Notes: generated by a model from the sequence alone, not told the origin. DNA of 64,000 nucleotides from Marmoricola sp. OAE513 (GCF_040546585.1 NZ_JBEPOC010000001.1:2480001-2544000); one strand, 5' to 3'. Shown: positions 26,535 through 34,951, counted from the first letter of the stretch. Numbers and translations are program-made.

Positions 26535-27578
26535 ATGCGTCGCACCCGCACCCTGACCTTCCGCCTGGCTGCCGCCGGCGTCGCCCTTGCCGCTTTCGCG
26601 ATCTCCGCGTGCGGTTCCGACAGCGCGAAGGACGACGACACGCAGGCCGGGAGCTCGTCGGCCCGCGCCTTCCCGGTGACCATCGAGCACCGGCTCGGTT
26701 CGACCACCATCAAGAAGGAGCCGAAGCGGGTCGTGGTGATCGGCCTGACCGAGCAGGACATCCTGCTGGAGCTCGGCGTCGTTCCGGTGGCGACCACCGA
26801 GTGGTACGGCGAGCAGCCCTACGCGGTCTGGCCCTGGGCGACCGAGCTCCTCGGGGACGCGAAGCCCGAGGTGCTCAGCCAGACCGACGGGCTCCAGTTC
26901 GAGCGGATCGCAGCCCTGAAGCCGGACCTGATCATCGGTACCAACTCCGGTCTGGAGAAGGAGGACTACGAGAAGCTCAGTGCGCTTGCGCCCACCGTGA
27001 CCAACGAGCCGGGCGGGCTCCCGTACTTCTCCTCGTGGCAGGACCAGACCGTCCAGGTCGCCAAGGCGGTCGGCAAGGAGGCCGAGGGCAGGGCCTTGGT
27101 CGCCAAGGTCGAGAAGCAGTACGCCGACGCCAAGGCCGCGCACCCGGAGTTCGCGAAGCTCGGCGCCACCTTCTCGCAGGGTGCGCCGTACGAGGGTCTG
27201 CTCTACGTCTACCCCGCCGGCCTGGGCACCGACTTCCTCTCCGACCTCGGCTTCACGATGACCCCCGGTCTGGAGAAGTTCGCTCCCGAGAAGGGCTCGC
27301 AGGCCGAGATCTCGGCCGAGAACGTCGACCTGATCGACAACGACGTGATCGTCTTCGCCACCGAGAACAAGGGCAACTTCGACGAGCTCCAGCGCTTCTC
27401 GACGATCGCCAACCTGGGCGCGGTGAAGAACGGTGGAGCGATCTACACCGACGAGATCCTTGCTGGCGCGATCTACTTCCTGACGCCGCTGAGCCTCAGC
27501 TACACGCTGGACAAGCTGCTGCCGCAGCTCGAGCTCGCGGCGGAGGGCAAGGCGCCGAAGGAGTTCCCGAGGGGTTGA
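26535..27578 (+). CDS. Iron-siderophore-binding lipoprotein (FepB/FecB type)
   Basis: The 347-residue precursor has a lipoprotein signal (lipobox ISAC, Cys26). It then has a type III substrate-binding fold: PKRVVVIGLTEQDILLELGV, a central helix and LKPDLIIGTNSGL. It should deliver a ferric siderophore to the divergent permease-ATPase set. TGGAG lies upstream of the ATG. Its paralogue at 46374 is similar in layout. No siderophore biosynthesis gene is visible in the window, so the ligand could be made elsewhere or scavenged. Confidence 0.92.
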   Translation: MRRTRTLTFRLAAAGVALAAFAISACGSDSAKDDDTQAGSSSARAFPVTIEHRLGSTTIKKEPKRVVVIGLTEQDILLELGVVPVATTEWYGEQPYAVWPWATELLGDAKPEVLSQTDGLQFERIAALKPDLIIGTNSGLEKEDYEKLSALAPTVTNEPGGLPYFSSWQDQTVQVAKAVGKEAEGRALVAKVEKQYADAKAAHPEFAKLGATFSQGAPYEGLLYVYPAGLGTDFLSDLGFTMTPGLEKFAPEKGSQAEISAENVDLIDNDVIVFATENKGNFDELQRFSTIANLGAVKNGGAIYTDEILAGAIYFLTPLSLSYTLDKLLPQLELAAEGKAPKEFPRG

Positions 27579-27664
27579 GTCAGACGCGGATTGCATGAGC
27601 ATGAACCGGGGCGGCCTAGACGGGCACTGGCGTCCGAGGTCGGGCTCCTGCAGCATGTGCGCCC

Positions 27665-28096
27665 GTGACGAAGAAACTGGTGCGCGCTGCAGCTGCCGCG
27701 GGGATGGCGGCCGCCTGTCTGCTCGCCGGCTCGTGCAGCTCTGTGGAGAATCCGAGCAGTGCCGACGACGTGTACGACGGCTCGTACCAAGGTGGCTCGA
27801 GTGACCTCGAGAGCGTGAAGGTCGAGTACAACGCAGACCTGGCGAGACTTCGCTCGATGCTCGACAGCGCCTCGGCGTACGAGGACCAGATCCGGCGCAT
27901 GGAGCCGCTCGACCGGTACAGCGCCTCGGCCGTGAACAAGTACAACCGACTGGTGGACAGGTACAACGCCGTAGCGGACCGGTACCGCGCCGCCGCGACG
28001 GCCTTCAATGCCAAGTACAAGTCGTACGCGGACGGCGCCAACGGCAACGTGCCGACGAGCCCCGACAACATCAGCCTCCCGGATCCGATCCCGTAG
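27665..28096 (+). CDS. Putative lipoprotein of unknown function
   Basis: The 143-residue precursor has a lipoprotein signal (lipobox LAGSC, Cys near 24). After a short Ser/Asp/Gly linker comes a helical, Tyr- and Arg-rich region containing YNRLVDRYNAVADRYRAAAT, a heptad-like pattern suggesting a coiled coil. The tail is Pro/Asn-rich. I do not recognise the family. The GTG start has no clear ribosome site. It lies between the siderophore-binding gene and tRNA-Arg and does not look like part of the iron operon. Confidence 0.72.
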   Translation: MTKKLVRAAAAAGMAAACLLAGSCSSVENPSSADDVYDGSYQGGSSDLESVKVEYNADLARLRSMLDSASAYEDQIRRMEPLDRYSASAVNKYNRLVDRYNAVADRYRAAATAFNAKYKSYADGANGNVPTSPDNISLPDPIP

Positions 28097-28108
28097 TCGG
28101 CGACGTGC

Positions 28109-28184
28109 TGGTGCCCCAGGCAGGAGTCGAACCTGCGACCTTTCGCTTAGGAGGCGGCTGCTCTATCCACTGAGCTACTGGGGC
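28109..28184 (-). tRNA. tRNA-Arg (anticodon CCT)
   Basis: The minus strand starts GCCCCAGTAGCTCAGTGGAT and folds as a cloverleaf: acceptor GCCCCAG/CTGGGGC, D arm GCTC/GAGC, anticodon loop CTCCTAA (anticodon CCT, decoding AGG), T arm GCAGG/CCTGC with TTCGACT, discriminator A and encoded CCA. The anticodon stem is GCCGC against GCGAA: only the three pairs next to the loop form, while the two outer pairs would be G-A and C-A mismatches. Otherwise it looks intact. Confidence 0.93.
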
Positions 28185-28266
28185 CGCGGCGCACGAGTCT
28201 AGTGGTGATCGGCGTCCCGGCCCGCGCCACGTCCTGTTCAACTCACGGACAGGTAACACATCACCC

Positions 28267-28302
28267 AGCGTCAGGTCCCTGACAGGGAAGATCCCGACGC
28301 TG
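28267..28302 (+). other. Imperfect hairpin in the leader of the PAP2 gene
   Basis: CAGCGTC (28267-28273) pairs with GACGCTG (28296-28302), and inside it TCCCT (28276-28280) pairs with AGGGA (28284-28288) across GAC. The structure ends 6 bases before the PAP2 ATG and would place the only GGGAAG sequence in a stem. It may influence translation. It does not match a riboswitch class I know. The remaining bases between tRNA-Arg and this hairpin show nothing clear. Confidence 0.4.
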
Positions 28303-28308
28303 AAGCAC

Positions 28309-28914
28309 ATGGGGATCGACCGCGCCGTCACCGAGTTCTTCGCCGACCACCGCAGCGCACACCTCACCGACCTGATGTGGTCGGTCACCTGGCTCGGCAA
28401 CGCCAGCACGTTGCACTGGGCGATGATCGGCCTGGCCGCGACCACCCTGGTGCTCGGGCGTCCCTTCCAGGCCGCTGCGGTCGTGGTCGGGATGGTCGGT
28501 GCGAGCGACATCAGCGGCAGCATCAAGGACCTGGTCGGTCGTGACCGACCCGGTTCCGAGTTCAGGGCGGGCGACGCGCTGAGCTCGTACGCCTTCCCGT
28601 CCGGCCACACGATGGGGATGACGGTCCTGGTGGGGCTGGTCCTGATGGTGGCCTGGCGCTCCCTGCGTACCGACCGCGCGCGGCGTACGGCGGTCGGTCT
28701 CGGCGCCGTCGTCGTCCTGGCCGTCGGCCTGTCGCGGATCTACCTCGGCTACCACTGGTTGACCGACGTCCTCGCCGGGCTCTGCTTCGGGCTCCTGTGG
28801 ATCGCGACCGTGGTCGCGAGCGCGCGCGGCGTGAAGCTGCAGTGGGCTGCTGCCGCCGAACGTGGGTGGAGCGAGGTCCCGGCGACGGTGCCGGTTCGCC
28901 AGTATTTGTCCTGA
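28309..28914 (+). CDS. PAP2-superfamily membrane phosphatase
   Basis: The 201-residue protein has about five to six membrane segments and the three PAP2 phosphatase blocks: KDLVGRDRP (near 73-81), FPSGHT with catalytic His (near 95) and SRIYLGYHWLTD (near 143-154). Such enzymes dephosphorylate lipid phosphates such as undecaprenyl diphosphate or phosphatidic acid at the outer membrane face. A second envelope gene (LCP) follows. Substrate is not determined. Confidence 0.88.
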   Translation: MGIDRAVTEFFADHRSAHLTDLMWSVTWLGNASTLHWAMIGLAATTLVLGRPFQAAAVVVGMVGASDISGSIKDLVGRDRPGSEFRAGDALSSYAFPSGHTMGMTVLVGLVLMVAWRSLRTDRARRTAVGLGAVVVLAVGLSRIYLGYHWLTDVLAGLCFGLLWIATVVASARGVKLQWAAAAERGWSEVPATVPVRQYLS

Positions 28915-29017
28915 TCAGAGCCCTGCGGCGGATTTGGGACAACGCCGCTGACCGTCCACAATGGGAGGTCTGGAACAGGATCGCGGGTCGGGCCCGTGGA
29001 GTCAGTGGGGTCTGAGC

Positions 29018-30256
29018 GTGTCGGACGAAGCACCGCGTCACCGCGTGCCGACGCGTACCCGCAAGGTCCTCAAGCGCATCGGTATCGGGTTCCTGGCGCT
29101 GCTGATGGTGCTCTCGCTGGCGGGGGTCCTGTACCTCAAACACCTGAACGGAAACATCGAGCACGTCGACTTCGACCCGGACGACCGTCCGACCGCGGAG
29201 CGTTTCGCGGGCGACGACCAGCCGATGAACGTCCTGGTGATGGGGTCGGACACCCGCGAGGGCGCGAACGGCAAGGGCATCGGTGGCGACACTCCCGGCC
29301 TGTCCGACACCACGATGATCCTGCACCTCTCGAAGAACCGGAAGTACGCCTACGGCGTCAGCCTGCCGCGTGATGCCATGGTCGAGCGGCCGCGGTGCAA
29401 GAAGAAGGACGGCTCGGGATGGTCCCCGGGCGGCCTGACCCAGTTCAACGCGGCGTACGCGCTCGGCGGACCGGCGTGCACGGTCAAGACCGTCGAGCAG
29501 CTCACCGGCATCCGGATCAACCACTTCATCGTGGTCAACTTCGTCGGCTTCAAGGCGATGGTGAACGCGATCGGCGGCGTGAAGATCTGCGTGCCCGAAG
29601 AGGTCAACGACAACGTCGGCAACATCAACCTGCCTGCCGGGACCTACAAGGTCACCGGCCAGCAGGCCCTGGACTACGTCCGGGTCCGCCACGACATCGG
29701 CGCTCCGACCGGGGACATCGGGCGGATGAAGCGGCAGCAGACCTTCGTCTCGGCGATGATCGAGAAGCTGGTGTCGGCCGGGACGCTGGCCAATCCGGTC
29801 GGTCTCATCAAGTTCCTGAACGCCGCGACCAACTCGCTGACCACGGACCCGCAGACCAACATCAAGCTGCTGGCCAGCATCGGCAACCAGCTCAAGAACA
29901 TCGGTCTGGACAAGATCAAGTTCATCACCGTCCCGTTCGAGGCGTACGCGCCCGATCCGAACCGGCTGCAGTGGTCCGCGGACGCCGCGAACCTCTGGGA
30001 GGTCATCAAGAAGGACCGCAAGCTCGGTCGCTTCGGCTCCGAGGCTGTCAGCCCGGGGTCGGAGAAGCCGACCAGCTCGGCGACGGCTTCGGCGACCGGC
30101 ACTCCGGGCGGCACTCCGGGCGGATCCGCCACCGGTACGCCGACGAACAAGCCGACCAAGAGCGCGGAGCAGAAGGCCGCCGAGGCGGCGCAGCGGAAGG
30201 CCGAGAAGGACGCCCAGCTCCGGGCCGCCGGCCTCTGCACCTCCGAGGACGAGTGA
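29018..30256 (+). CDS. LytR-CpsA-Psr (LCP) family cell-wall glycopolymer ligase
   Basis: LCP enzymes attach wall glycopolymers from lipid carriers to peptidoglycan. The protein (412 residues from GTG 29018) has a short basic N-terminus, one membrane helix (IGFLALLMVLSLAGVLYL) and an extracellular LCP domain. That domain contains NVLVMGSDTREG, GLSDTTMILHLS, GVSLPRDAMVE and DYVRVRHDIG with the catalytic Arg residues. A Ser/Thr/Pro/Gly-rich linker with repeated TPGG and an Ala/Lys-rich tail follow. GTG 29018 has GTGGGG about 9 bases upstream; an ATG at 28961 would add 19 unlikely residues. Confidence 0.9.
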   Translation: MSDEAPRHRVPTRTRKVLKRIGIGFLALLMVLSLAGVLYLKHLNGNIEHVDFDPDDRPTAERFAGDDQPMNVLVMGSDTREGANGKGIGGDTPGLSDTTMILHLSKNRKYAYGVSLPRDAMVERPRCKKKDGSGWSPGGLTQFNAAYALGGPACTVKTVEQLTGIRINHFIVVNFVGFKAMVNAIGGVKICVPEEVNDNVGNINLPAGTYKVTGQQALDYVRVRHDIGAPTGDIGRMKRQQTFVSAMIEKLVSAGTLANPVGLIKFLNAATNSLTTDPQTNIKLLASIGNQLKNIGLDKIKFITVPFEAYAPDPNRLQWSADAANLWEVIKKDRKLGRFGSEAVSPGSEKPTSSATASATGTPGGTPGGSATGTPTNKPTKSAEQKAAEAAQRKAEKDAQLRAAGLCTSEDE

Positions 30257-30316
30257 GCGAGGAGTAGGACGAGCCGACCGGTCGCACTGTTGTGCGTTAT
30301 CGATTCGTTATGCACT

Positions 30317-31240
30317 ATGGGCCAGGTGAAGGTAGTCGTGTCGGGAGGCACCGGCGTCATCGGACGCCCGGCGGTGCGTGCCCTCCTGGACGCCGGGCAC
30401 GACGTCGACGTGCTGGCGCGGTCGACCGAGAACGCCGAGCTGATCGTCGGCCTCGGGGCACGCCCGGTCTCGGCCGACCTCTTCGACGTCGACTCGCTGA
30501 TCCGGATCTACGACGGCGCTGACGTGGTGGTCAACCTCGCCACCGAGGTTCCCGTCGGGTACGCCGCTGCGTGGCCGAACGCCTGGAAGCACAACGACCT
30601 GCTGCGCACCCGGGCCGTCGCCAACGTCGCCTCCGCGGCTCGTTCGGCCGGCGTCCGTCGCGTCGTCCAGGAGAGCGTGAGCTTCCTGTACGCCGACCGT
30701 GGCGACTCCTGGGTGACCGAGCGCGACCCGATCGAGATCACCCCGACCACCGAGCCGGTGGCGGTGGGCGAGTCGCACGTGCAGGAGTACGCCGGTGGGT
30801 TCCGTGCTGGGGTGCTGCTCCGCTTCGGGTGCATCCTCGGCGACGACCCGCTGACCAAGTTCTGGCTGCGCGCGGCCGCCAACGGCCGCCCGGTCGGTAT
30901 CGGCTCGCCGCACGCATGGACCCACCTGGTGCACACCGACGACCTCGGGACCGCGGTGCTGGCCGCGCTGCACGCGCCGAGCGGCGTCTACAACGTCGGC
31001 GCCGCACCCGTGCGCCGTACCGAGCTCGTCGAGGGCTTCGCCAAGGCGGTCGGGGCGGAGGAGGGTGGCTACCTCGGGCCGGTGCTGCGCCGCCTGGCCG
31101 GGAGCAGGATCGAGCCGATGACCCGCTCGCTGCGGATCTCCTCGGACCACTTCATCGCGCAGACGGGCTGGCAGCCGACCCGTCCGGCGTTCGACCCGGC
31201 CTGGTTCGACGCCGCGCTGGACAGCACGGTCGCGGTCTGA
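30317..31240 (+). CDS. NAD(P)-dependent epimerase/dehydratase-like (extended SDR) protein
   Basis: The protein of about 307 residues starts MGQVKVVVSGGTGVIGRPAV, giving a GxxGxxG NAD(P) site. VVNLATEVP and VRRVVQESVSFLYADRG follow in the position of the SDR active-site Ser/Tyr region, with Tyr in SFLYADR but no canonical YxxxK close by. It may therefore be a non-canonical or regulatory SDR. ATG 30317 is chosen; a GTG 9 bases later is also possible. It overlaps the next small gene by one base (TGATG). Confidence 0.8.
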   Translation: MGQVKVVVSGGTGVIGRPAVRALLDAGHDVDVLARSTENAELIVGLGARPVSADLFDVDSLIRIYDGADVVVNLATEVPVGYAAAWPNAWKHNDLLRTRAVANVASAARSAGVRRVVQESVSFLYADRGDSWVTERDPIEITPTTEPVAVGESHVQEYAGGFRAGVLLRFGCILGDDPLTKFWLRAAANGRPVGIGSPHAWTHLVHTDDLGTAVLAALHAPSGVYNVGAAPVRRTELVEGFAKAVGAEEGGYLGPVLRRLAGSRIEPMTRSLRISSDHFIAQTGWQPTRPAFDPAWFDAALDSTVAV

Positions 31241-31425
31241 TGGCTGCCGAGTCGACTTCCGGGCTCACGCCGGCCGAGCGCGCAGCGCGTCGCCGTCGGC
31301 TCGCCGAGGTGTTCGGCGAGGTGCTGCCGGAGCAGACCCGGGACGACGCGTCGGAGGGCGACCGGGGCGACGTGAATGCCTCCGAGGAATGGCTGAAGCG
31401 CCAGGTCCCGCCGCACCACGGCTGA
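31240..31425 (+). CDS. Small charged protein, 61 aa, coupled to the epimerase-like gene
   Basis: The ATG overlaps the preceding stop by one base. The 61-residue product (MAAESTSGLTPAERAARRRR) is very charged, with an Arg-rich helix followed by an acidic stretch and ending in WLKRQVPPHHG. No family is recognised. Coupling to the upstream gene and normal codon use at third positions (G/C-rich) support it as a real gene. Confidence 0.68.
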   Translation: MAAESTSGLTPAERAARRRRLAEVFGEVLPEQTRDDASEGDRGDVNASEEWLKRQVPPHHG

Positions 31426-31429
31426 GCCT

Positions 31430-31451
31430 GGTTTCGACAAGCTCAACCAAC
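31430..31451. repeat. Dispersed repeat copy, GGTTTCGACAAGCTCAACC type
   Basis: A 22-base copy of a short repeat that also occurs at 50433-50454 and, inverted, at 53343-53361. It lies in the 33-base gap between convergent genes. Such copies sit only between genes in this window, as expected for a REP-like element. Confidence 0.7.
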
Positions 31452-31458
31452 GGGGTCG

Positions 31459-31806
31459 TCAGGCCTTGTTGGCAGCCAGCAGGTCGCGGATCTCCTCGAG
31501 CAGCGCGATGTCGGCGGGCTTGCCGGCGGCCTCGGAGGGGAAGAAGCGCGCCTTGGCCTTCGTGTACGGCAGCACGACGGCGAAGTAGACGACCGCGGCC
31601 AGGATCACGAACGCGATCACGGCGTTGAGGAACGCGCCGAAGGTGTTCTCCTTGTTGCTGAAGACCTCCTCGGCGCCCTTGGGCATCTGGGCGGTGAGCC
31701 AGTTCGTGAAGGTGCTGACCACGGTGCCGAACGCGGCGCCGATGATCACTGCGACCGCCAGGTCGACCAGGTTGCCGCGCAGGATGAACGCCTTGAACCC
31801 ACTCAT
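31459..31806 (-). CDS. mscL: Large-conductance mechanosensitive channel MscL
   Basis: MscL is a homopentameric channel that opens on membrane stretch and releases solutes on hypo-osmotic shock. The 115-residue protein has MSGFKAFILRGNLVDLAVAV at the N-terminus (amphipathic helix plus TM1 with the pore-lining Gly/Ala pattern), a periplasmic loop, TM2 (FLNAVIAFVILAAVVYFAVV) and a cytoplasmic helix ending LLEEIRDLLAANKA. Length is normal, and the neighbours resemble the M. tuberculosis mscL region. Confidence 0.96.
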   Translation of the reverse strand: MSGFKAFILRGNLVDLAVAVIIGAAFGTVVSTFTNWLTAQMPKGAEEVFSNKENTFGAFLNAVIAFVILAAVVYFAVVLPYTKAKARFFPSEAAGKPADIALLEEIRDLLAANKA

Positions 31807-31871
31807 CTGTTTCTCCTTCTAGCCCAGTGACGACGGACCGGACGGACGAATATCCGGAACCGGACCCCACG

Positions 31872-32501
31872 CTACCGATTCCAAATGACGGTGAGGAAGA
31901 GGGTCGAGGCGGCGCTCGCGATCTCGGCCACGTCGGCCGTCGGGACGGCGAACAGCACCAGCCGCCCGGTCAGGGCGGGAGAGCTCCCGGTGCTCCCGGC
32001 ACGGGGCAGCGCCAGCACGATCGCGTCGTCGACGAGCCGCGTACCCGGGCCGCGCGATTGCGGGTCGCTGCTGACGAGGTCGACCTCGTCACCGATCCGG
32101 AGCAGCCCGGCGGCGTCGGCATCGGGGATCCTGATCGGGACGGCCGACTTCCCGGGGTACCCCGCCATCCGCTCGCTGCCGACCAGGTCGGTGGTCGTCG
32201 CGATCTCGCCTTCTCCGAGCGGCCCTGCCAGCGTCCGGCCGAGCAGGGTGGCGCGGTCGTGGGCAGCCACCGGTGGATCATCCGCGGACCAGCTCGTGCG
32301 TCGCAGGTCGCCTGCCTCGAGCACGGTGCCGGCAGGTAGGTCTCGTGCCGCGGCCCACACGGTGACCGACGGCGGCTCGGCGGGGTGCAGCGTCCGGAGC
32401 GTCGACCACACCAGGAGGGCAACGGCGACAGCGATCAGGGCGCGTCGGTGGATGAGGACGCGGCGGCGTGCCTGCTCGAGCAGGCGGGTCGTGGTGGGCA
32501 C
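31872..32501 (-). CDS. SAF-domain protein, CpaB/RcpC-like
   Basis: The 209-residue protein has one N-terminal membrane segment (ALIAVAVALLVWSTL) and a SAF domain (VTVWAAARDLPAGTVLEAGD, then LRRTSWSADDPP). SAF domains occur in Flp pilus assembly protein CpaB and in antifreeze-like proteins. No pilus genes are next to it, so the role is open. The start is GTG at 32501. It lies between mscL and the FmdB gene, all on the minus strand but not tightly spaced. Confidence 0.78.
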   Translation of the reverse strand: MPTTTRLLEQARRRVLIHRRALIAVAVALLVWSTLRTLHPAEPPSVTVWAAARDLPAGTVLEAGDLRRTSWSADDPPVAAHDRATLLGRTLAGPLGEGEIATTTDLVGSERMAGYPGKSAVPIRIPDADAAGLLRIGDEVDLVSSDPQSRGPGTRLVDDAIVLALPRAGSTGSSPALTGRLVLFAVPTADVAEIASAASTLFLTVIWNR

Positions 32502-32567
32502 CGCCCGACGCTAGGGATCACGCCGAGCCCGCGACGCGAGGGTCGCTGGGGCTGTGGAGAAGTCCGC

Positions 32568-32870
32568 TCAGGCGGAGGTGGTGCTCGAGCTGCCCGAGGA
32601 GCTCGACGAGCTGGTGGACGTCGACGTGGTGCTCGAGCTGGACGAGCTGCTGTCCGGGGAGGTCGAGGACGCGGGTGACGTGGAGCTCGACGTGCCGCGG
32701 CTGTCGTTGCGGTAGAACCCGGAACCCTTGAACACGACGCCGACGGCGTTGAAGACCTTGCGCAGCTTGCCGTCGCACTCGGGGCAGACGGTCAGCGAGT
32801 CCTCGCTGAAGCTCTGGACGGCTTCGAAGAAGTGTCCGCAGTCGGTGCAGGAGTACTGGTACGTGGGCAC
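32568..32870 (-). CDS. FmdB-family zinc-ribbon protein, Ruc-like
   Basis: The 100-residue protein starts MPTYQYSCTDCGHFFEAVQS and has a zinc ribbon with two CxxC knuckles (YSCTDCG and TVCPECDG). VFNAVGVVFKGSGFYRND follows, then a tail of about 40 residues made almost only of Ser, Thr, Pro and Gly. M. tuberculosis Rv0991c (Ruc), a redox-regulated chaperone of this family with a disordered tail, lies in the same neighbourhood. The GTG at 32870 is chosen (AAGGAA 4 bases upstream; the family starts MPTY). The low-complexity tail is encoded by TCG/AGC/ACG repeats. Confidence 0.88.
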   Translation of the reverse strand: MPTYQYSCTDCGHFFEAVQSFSEDSLTVCPECDGKLRKVFNAVGVVFKGSGFYRNDSRGTSSSTSPASSTSPDSSSSSSSTTSTSTSSSSSSGSSSTTSA

Positions 32871-32936
32871 GGCGTTCCTTGGTTCTTCTGTGGCACAGGG
32901 GACTGGCACTCGATGGTGCCGAGTGCCAATCCTACG

Positions 32937-33527
32937 TCAGAAGCGCAACAGCCGCTCCTCGGTGACCGCGGCGCTCACCCGACGGTCGTGCTCCTCGCCC
33001 GGCACCTCGGCGAGGACCTCGTCGTCGTTGAGCACGACGCAGATGAAGGTCCCGACCGGCACCCGGCCGAGCGCGCGGTCGTAGGAACCGCCACCGCGGC
33101 CGAGCCGCAGGCCGGTCCGGTCCACGGCCAGCCCCGGGATGATCACCACGTCCGCGCCGGCGACAGCGCCGGCGCCCAGGGGCGGACCGGTGGGCTCCAG
33201 CAGTCCGCGGCGTGCGGTCGCCAGGTCGGCGACCGAGTCGTAGGCCGCCCAGTCCAGGTCGTTGTCCGGTTGCAGCAGCGGCAGGAGGACCCGTTTGCCG
33301 GCCGCGCGCAGCGCGTCGAGCAGCAGTCCCGTCCCGGGCTCGCGCCCGACCGAGACGTACGCCGCGACCGTGGCCGCCCGGCGTACCTCGGGGCTGGCGA
33401 GCAGCAGGTCGCTGATCCGGGCCCCCCGCTCGGCCAGGACCGCGACCGGGAGCCGACCGCGCGCGGTCAGCAGCTGGTCGCGCAGAGCCAGCTTCTGGCC
33501 GTGAGTTCTGGGCTCGATGTGTGCCAT
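32937..33527 (-). CDS. 5-formyltetrahydrofolate cyclo-ligase
   Basis: This enzyme converts 5-formyl-THF to 5,10-methenyl-THF with ATP. The 196-residue protein shows basic N-terminal residues, LLPLLQPDNDLDWAAYDSVA, PLGAGAVAGADVVIIPGLAV and the hallmark LRLGRGGGSYDRAL (glycine-rich phosphate/folate site). Length is typical. The ATG at 33527 is 26 bases from the divergent UGPase ATG, an arrangement like Rv0992c/Rv0993 in M. tuberculosis. Confidence 0.9.
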   Translation of the reverse strand: MAHIEPRTHGQKLALRDQLLTARGRLPVAVLAERGARISDLLLASPEVRRAATVAAYVSVGREPGTGLLLDALRAAGKRVLLPLLQPDNDLDWAAYDSVADLATARRGLLEPTGPPLGAGAVAGADVVIIPGLAVDRTGLRLGRGGGSYDRALGRVPVGTFICVVLNDDEVLAEVPGEEHDRRVSAAVTEERLLRF

Positions 33528-33553
33528 GGCAGGAACAACCCTACGATCGAGGT

Positions 33554-34933
33554 ATGAACGATGCAGGAAGCGGCGCCGGGCTCGGACTTGCCCGCGAGAA
33601 GATGATCGCCGCCGGCGTGGAGCCCCTCGCCGTCGAGGTTTTCGCGCACTACTTCCGGCTGCTCGAGCTCGGCGAGACCGGCATGATCCCGGAGTCGACC
33701 ATCGACCCGCTGGACATGCCCTCGATCGACGACGTCGACGTCGCGCCTCAGGACGGTGCACAGGCGCTGCGCACCACCGCAGTGATCAAGCTCAACGGGG
33801 GCCTCGGCACCTCGATGGGCATGGAGCGGGCGAAGTCGCTGCTCTGCGTGCGACGCGGCCTGTCCTTCCTCGACATCATCGCCCGCCAGGTCCTGCACCT
33901 GCGCCAGGAGCACGAGGCCCCGCTGCCGCTGATCTTCATGAACAGCTTCCGCACCAGCGCCGACACCCTCGCTGCGCTGGCCCGGTACGACGACTTGGCC
34001 GTGGACGGTCTGCCGCTGGAGTTCCTGCAGAACAAGGAGCCCAAGCTCCGCGTCGACGACCTGACCCCGGTGACGTGGACCAAGGACCCGAGCCTGGAGT
34101 GGTGCCCGCCGGGCCACGGCGACATCTACACCGCGATGACCGCGACCGGGTTGATCGACAAGCTCCTCGCCGCCGGATACACGCAGCTGTTCATCTCCAA
34201 CTCCGACAACCTCGGCGCGGTGCCGGACCCGAAGCTGGCCGGGTGGTTCGCCGGCTCGGGTTCGCCGTTCGCGATCGAGGCCGTCCGTCGTACGCCGTCG
34301 CACCGCAAGGGCGGCCACTTCGCGATCCGCAAGAGCGACGGTCGGATCGTGCTGCGCGAGACCGCGCAGACGCTCGAGAGCGACATGGAGGCCCTCGGTG
34401 ACCTGAGCCGCCACAAGTTCATGAGCACCAACAACATCTGGATCAACCTTGCGGCGCTCCAGGAGGTGCTCGCCAGCCGGGACGGCATCCTCGGGCTCCC
34501 GCTGATCCGCAACGTCAAGACGGTCGACCCGTCCGACCCCTCGAGCACGCCGGTCGTGCAGATCGAGTCCGCGATGGGCGCTGCGATCGAGATCTTCGCG
34601 GGCGCGCAGACGATCGAGGTCGGCAACGAGCGCTACGTCCCGGTGAAGTCGACGAACGACCTGCTGGTGCTGCGCTCGGACGTGTACGACATCGGCGCCG
34701 ACTTCGTCCTCGACGCACCCGGCGCGGTGCCGTTCGTGGACCTCGACGGCGTCTACAAGCTGGTCGGCGACTTCGACAAGCGCTTCAAGTCCGGGGCGCC
34801 CTCGTTGCGCGAGGCCGAGTCGTTCGTCGTCGACGGGGACTGGACCTTCGGCGAGAACGTGAAGGTCGTCGGCGCCGTGAAGGTCAGCGGAGAGCGCGGC
34901 CGGGTCGACTCGGGCACGGTCCTCTCGGACTGA
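33554..34933 (+). CDS. UTP-glucose-1-phosphate uridylyltransferase, eukaryotic-type UDPGP family
   Basis: The enzyme makes UDP-glucose from UTP and glucose-1-phosphate. The 459-residue protein belongs to the larger UDPGP (PF01704-like) family rather than the short GalU type. It has the nucleotide motif IKLNGGLGTSMGMERAKSLL (near 77), then FMNSFRTS, EFLQNKEPKLR, WCPPGHGDIYTA and FISNSDNLGA. It sits where galU is found in mycobacteria. The ATG at 33554 has GAGG close upstream. It is divergent from the folate gene and 18 bases before moeA/glp. Confidence 0.9.
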   Translation: MNDAGSGAGLGLAREKMIAAGVEPLAVEVFAHYFRLLELGETGMIPESTIDPLDMPSIDDVDVAPQDGAQALRTTAVIKLNGGLGTSMGMERAKSLLCVRRGLSFLDIIARQVLHLRQEHEAPLPLIFMNSFRTSADTLAALARYDDLAVDGLPLEFLQNKEPKLRVDDLTPVTWTKDPSLEWCPPGHGDIYTAMTATGLIDKLLAAGYTQLFISNSDNLGAVPDPKLAGWFAGSGSPFAIEAVRRTPSHRKGGHFAIRKSDGRIVLRETAQTLESDMEALGDLSRHKFMSTNNIWINLAALQEVLASRDGILGLPLIRNVKTVDPSDPSSTPVVQIESAMGAAIEIFAGAQTIEVGNERYVPVKSTNDLLVLRSDVYDIGADFVLDAPGAVPFVDLDGVYKLVGDFDKRFKSGAPSLREAESFVVDGDWTFGENVKVVGAVKVSGERGRVDSGTVLSD

Positions 34934-34951
34934 CGGCCTAGGGTTGATCCC

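Noticed and set aside
28267-28302. PAP2 leader hairpin considered as a riboswitch
   Set aside because: Too short and without motifs of any riboswitch class I know.
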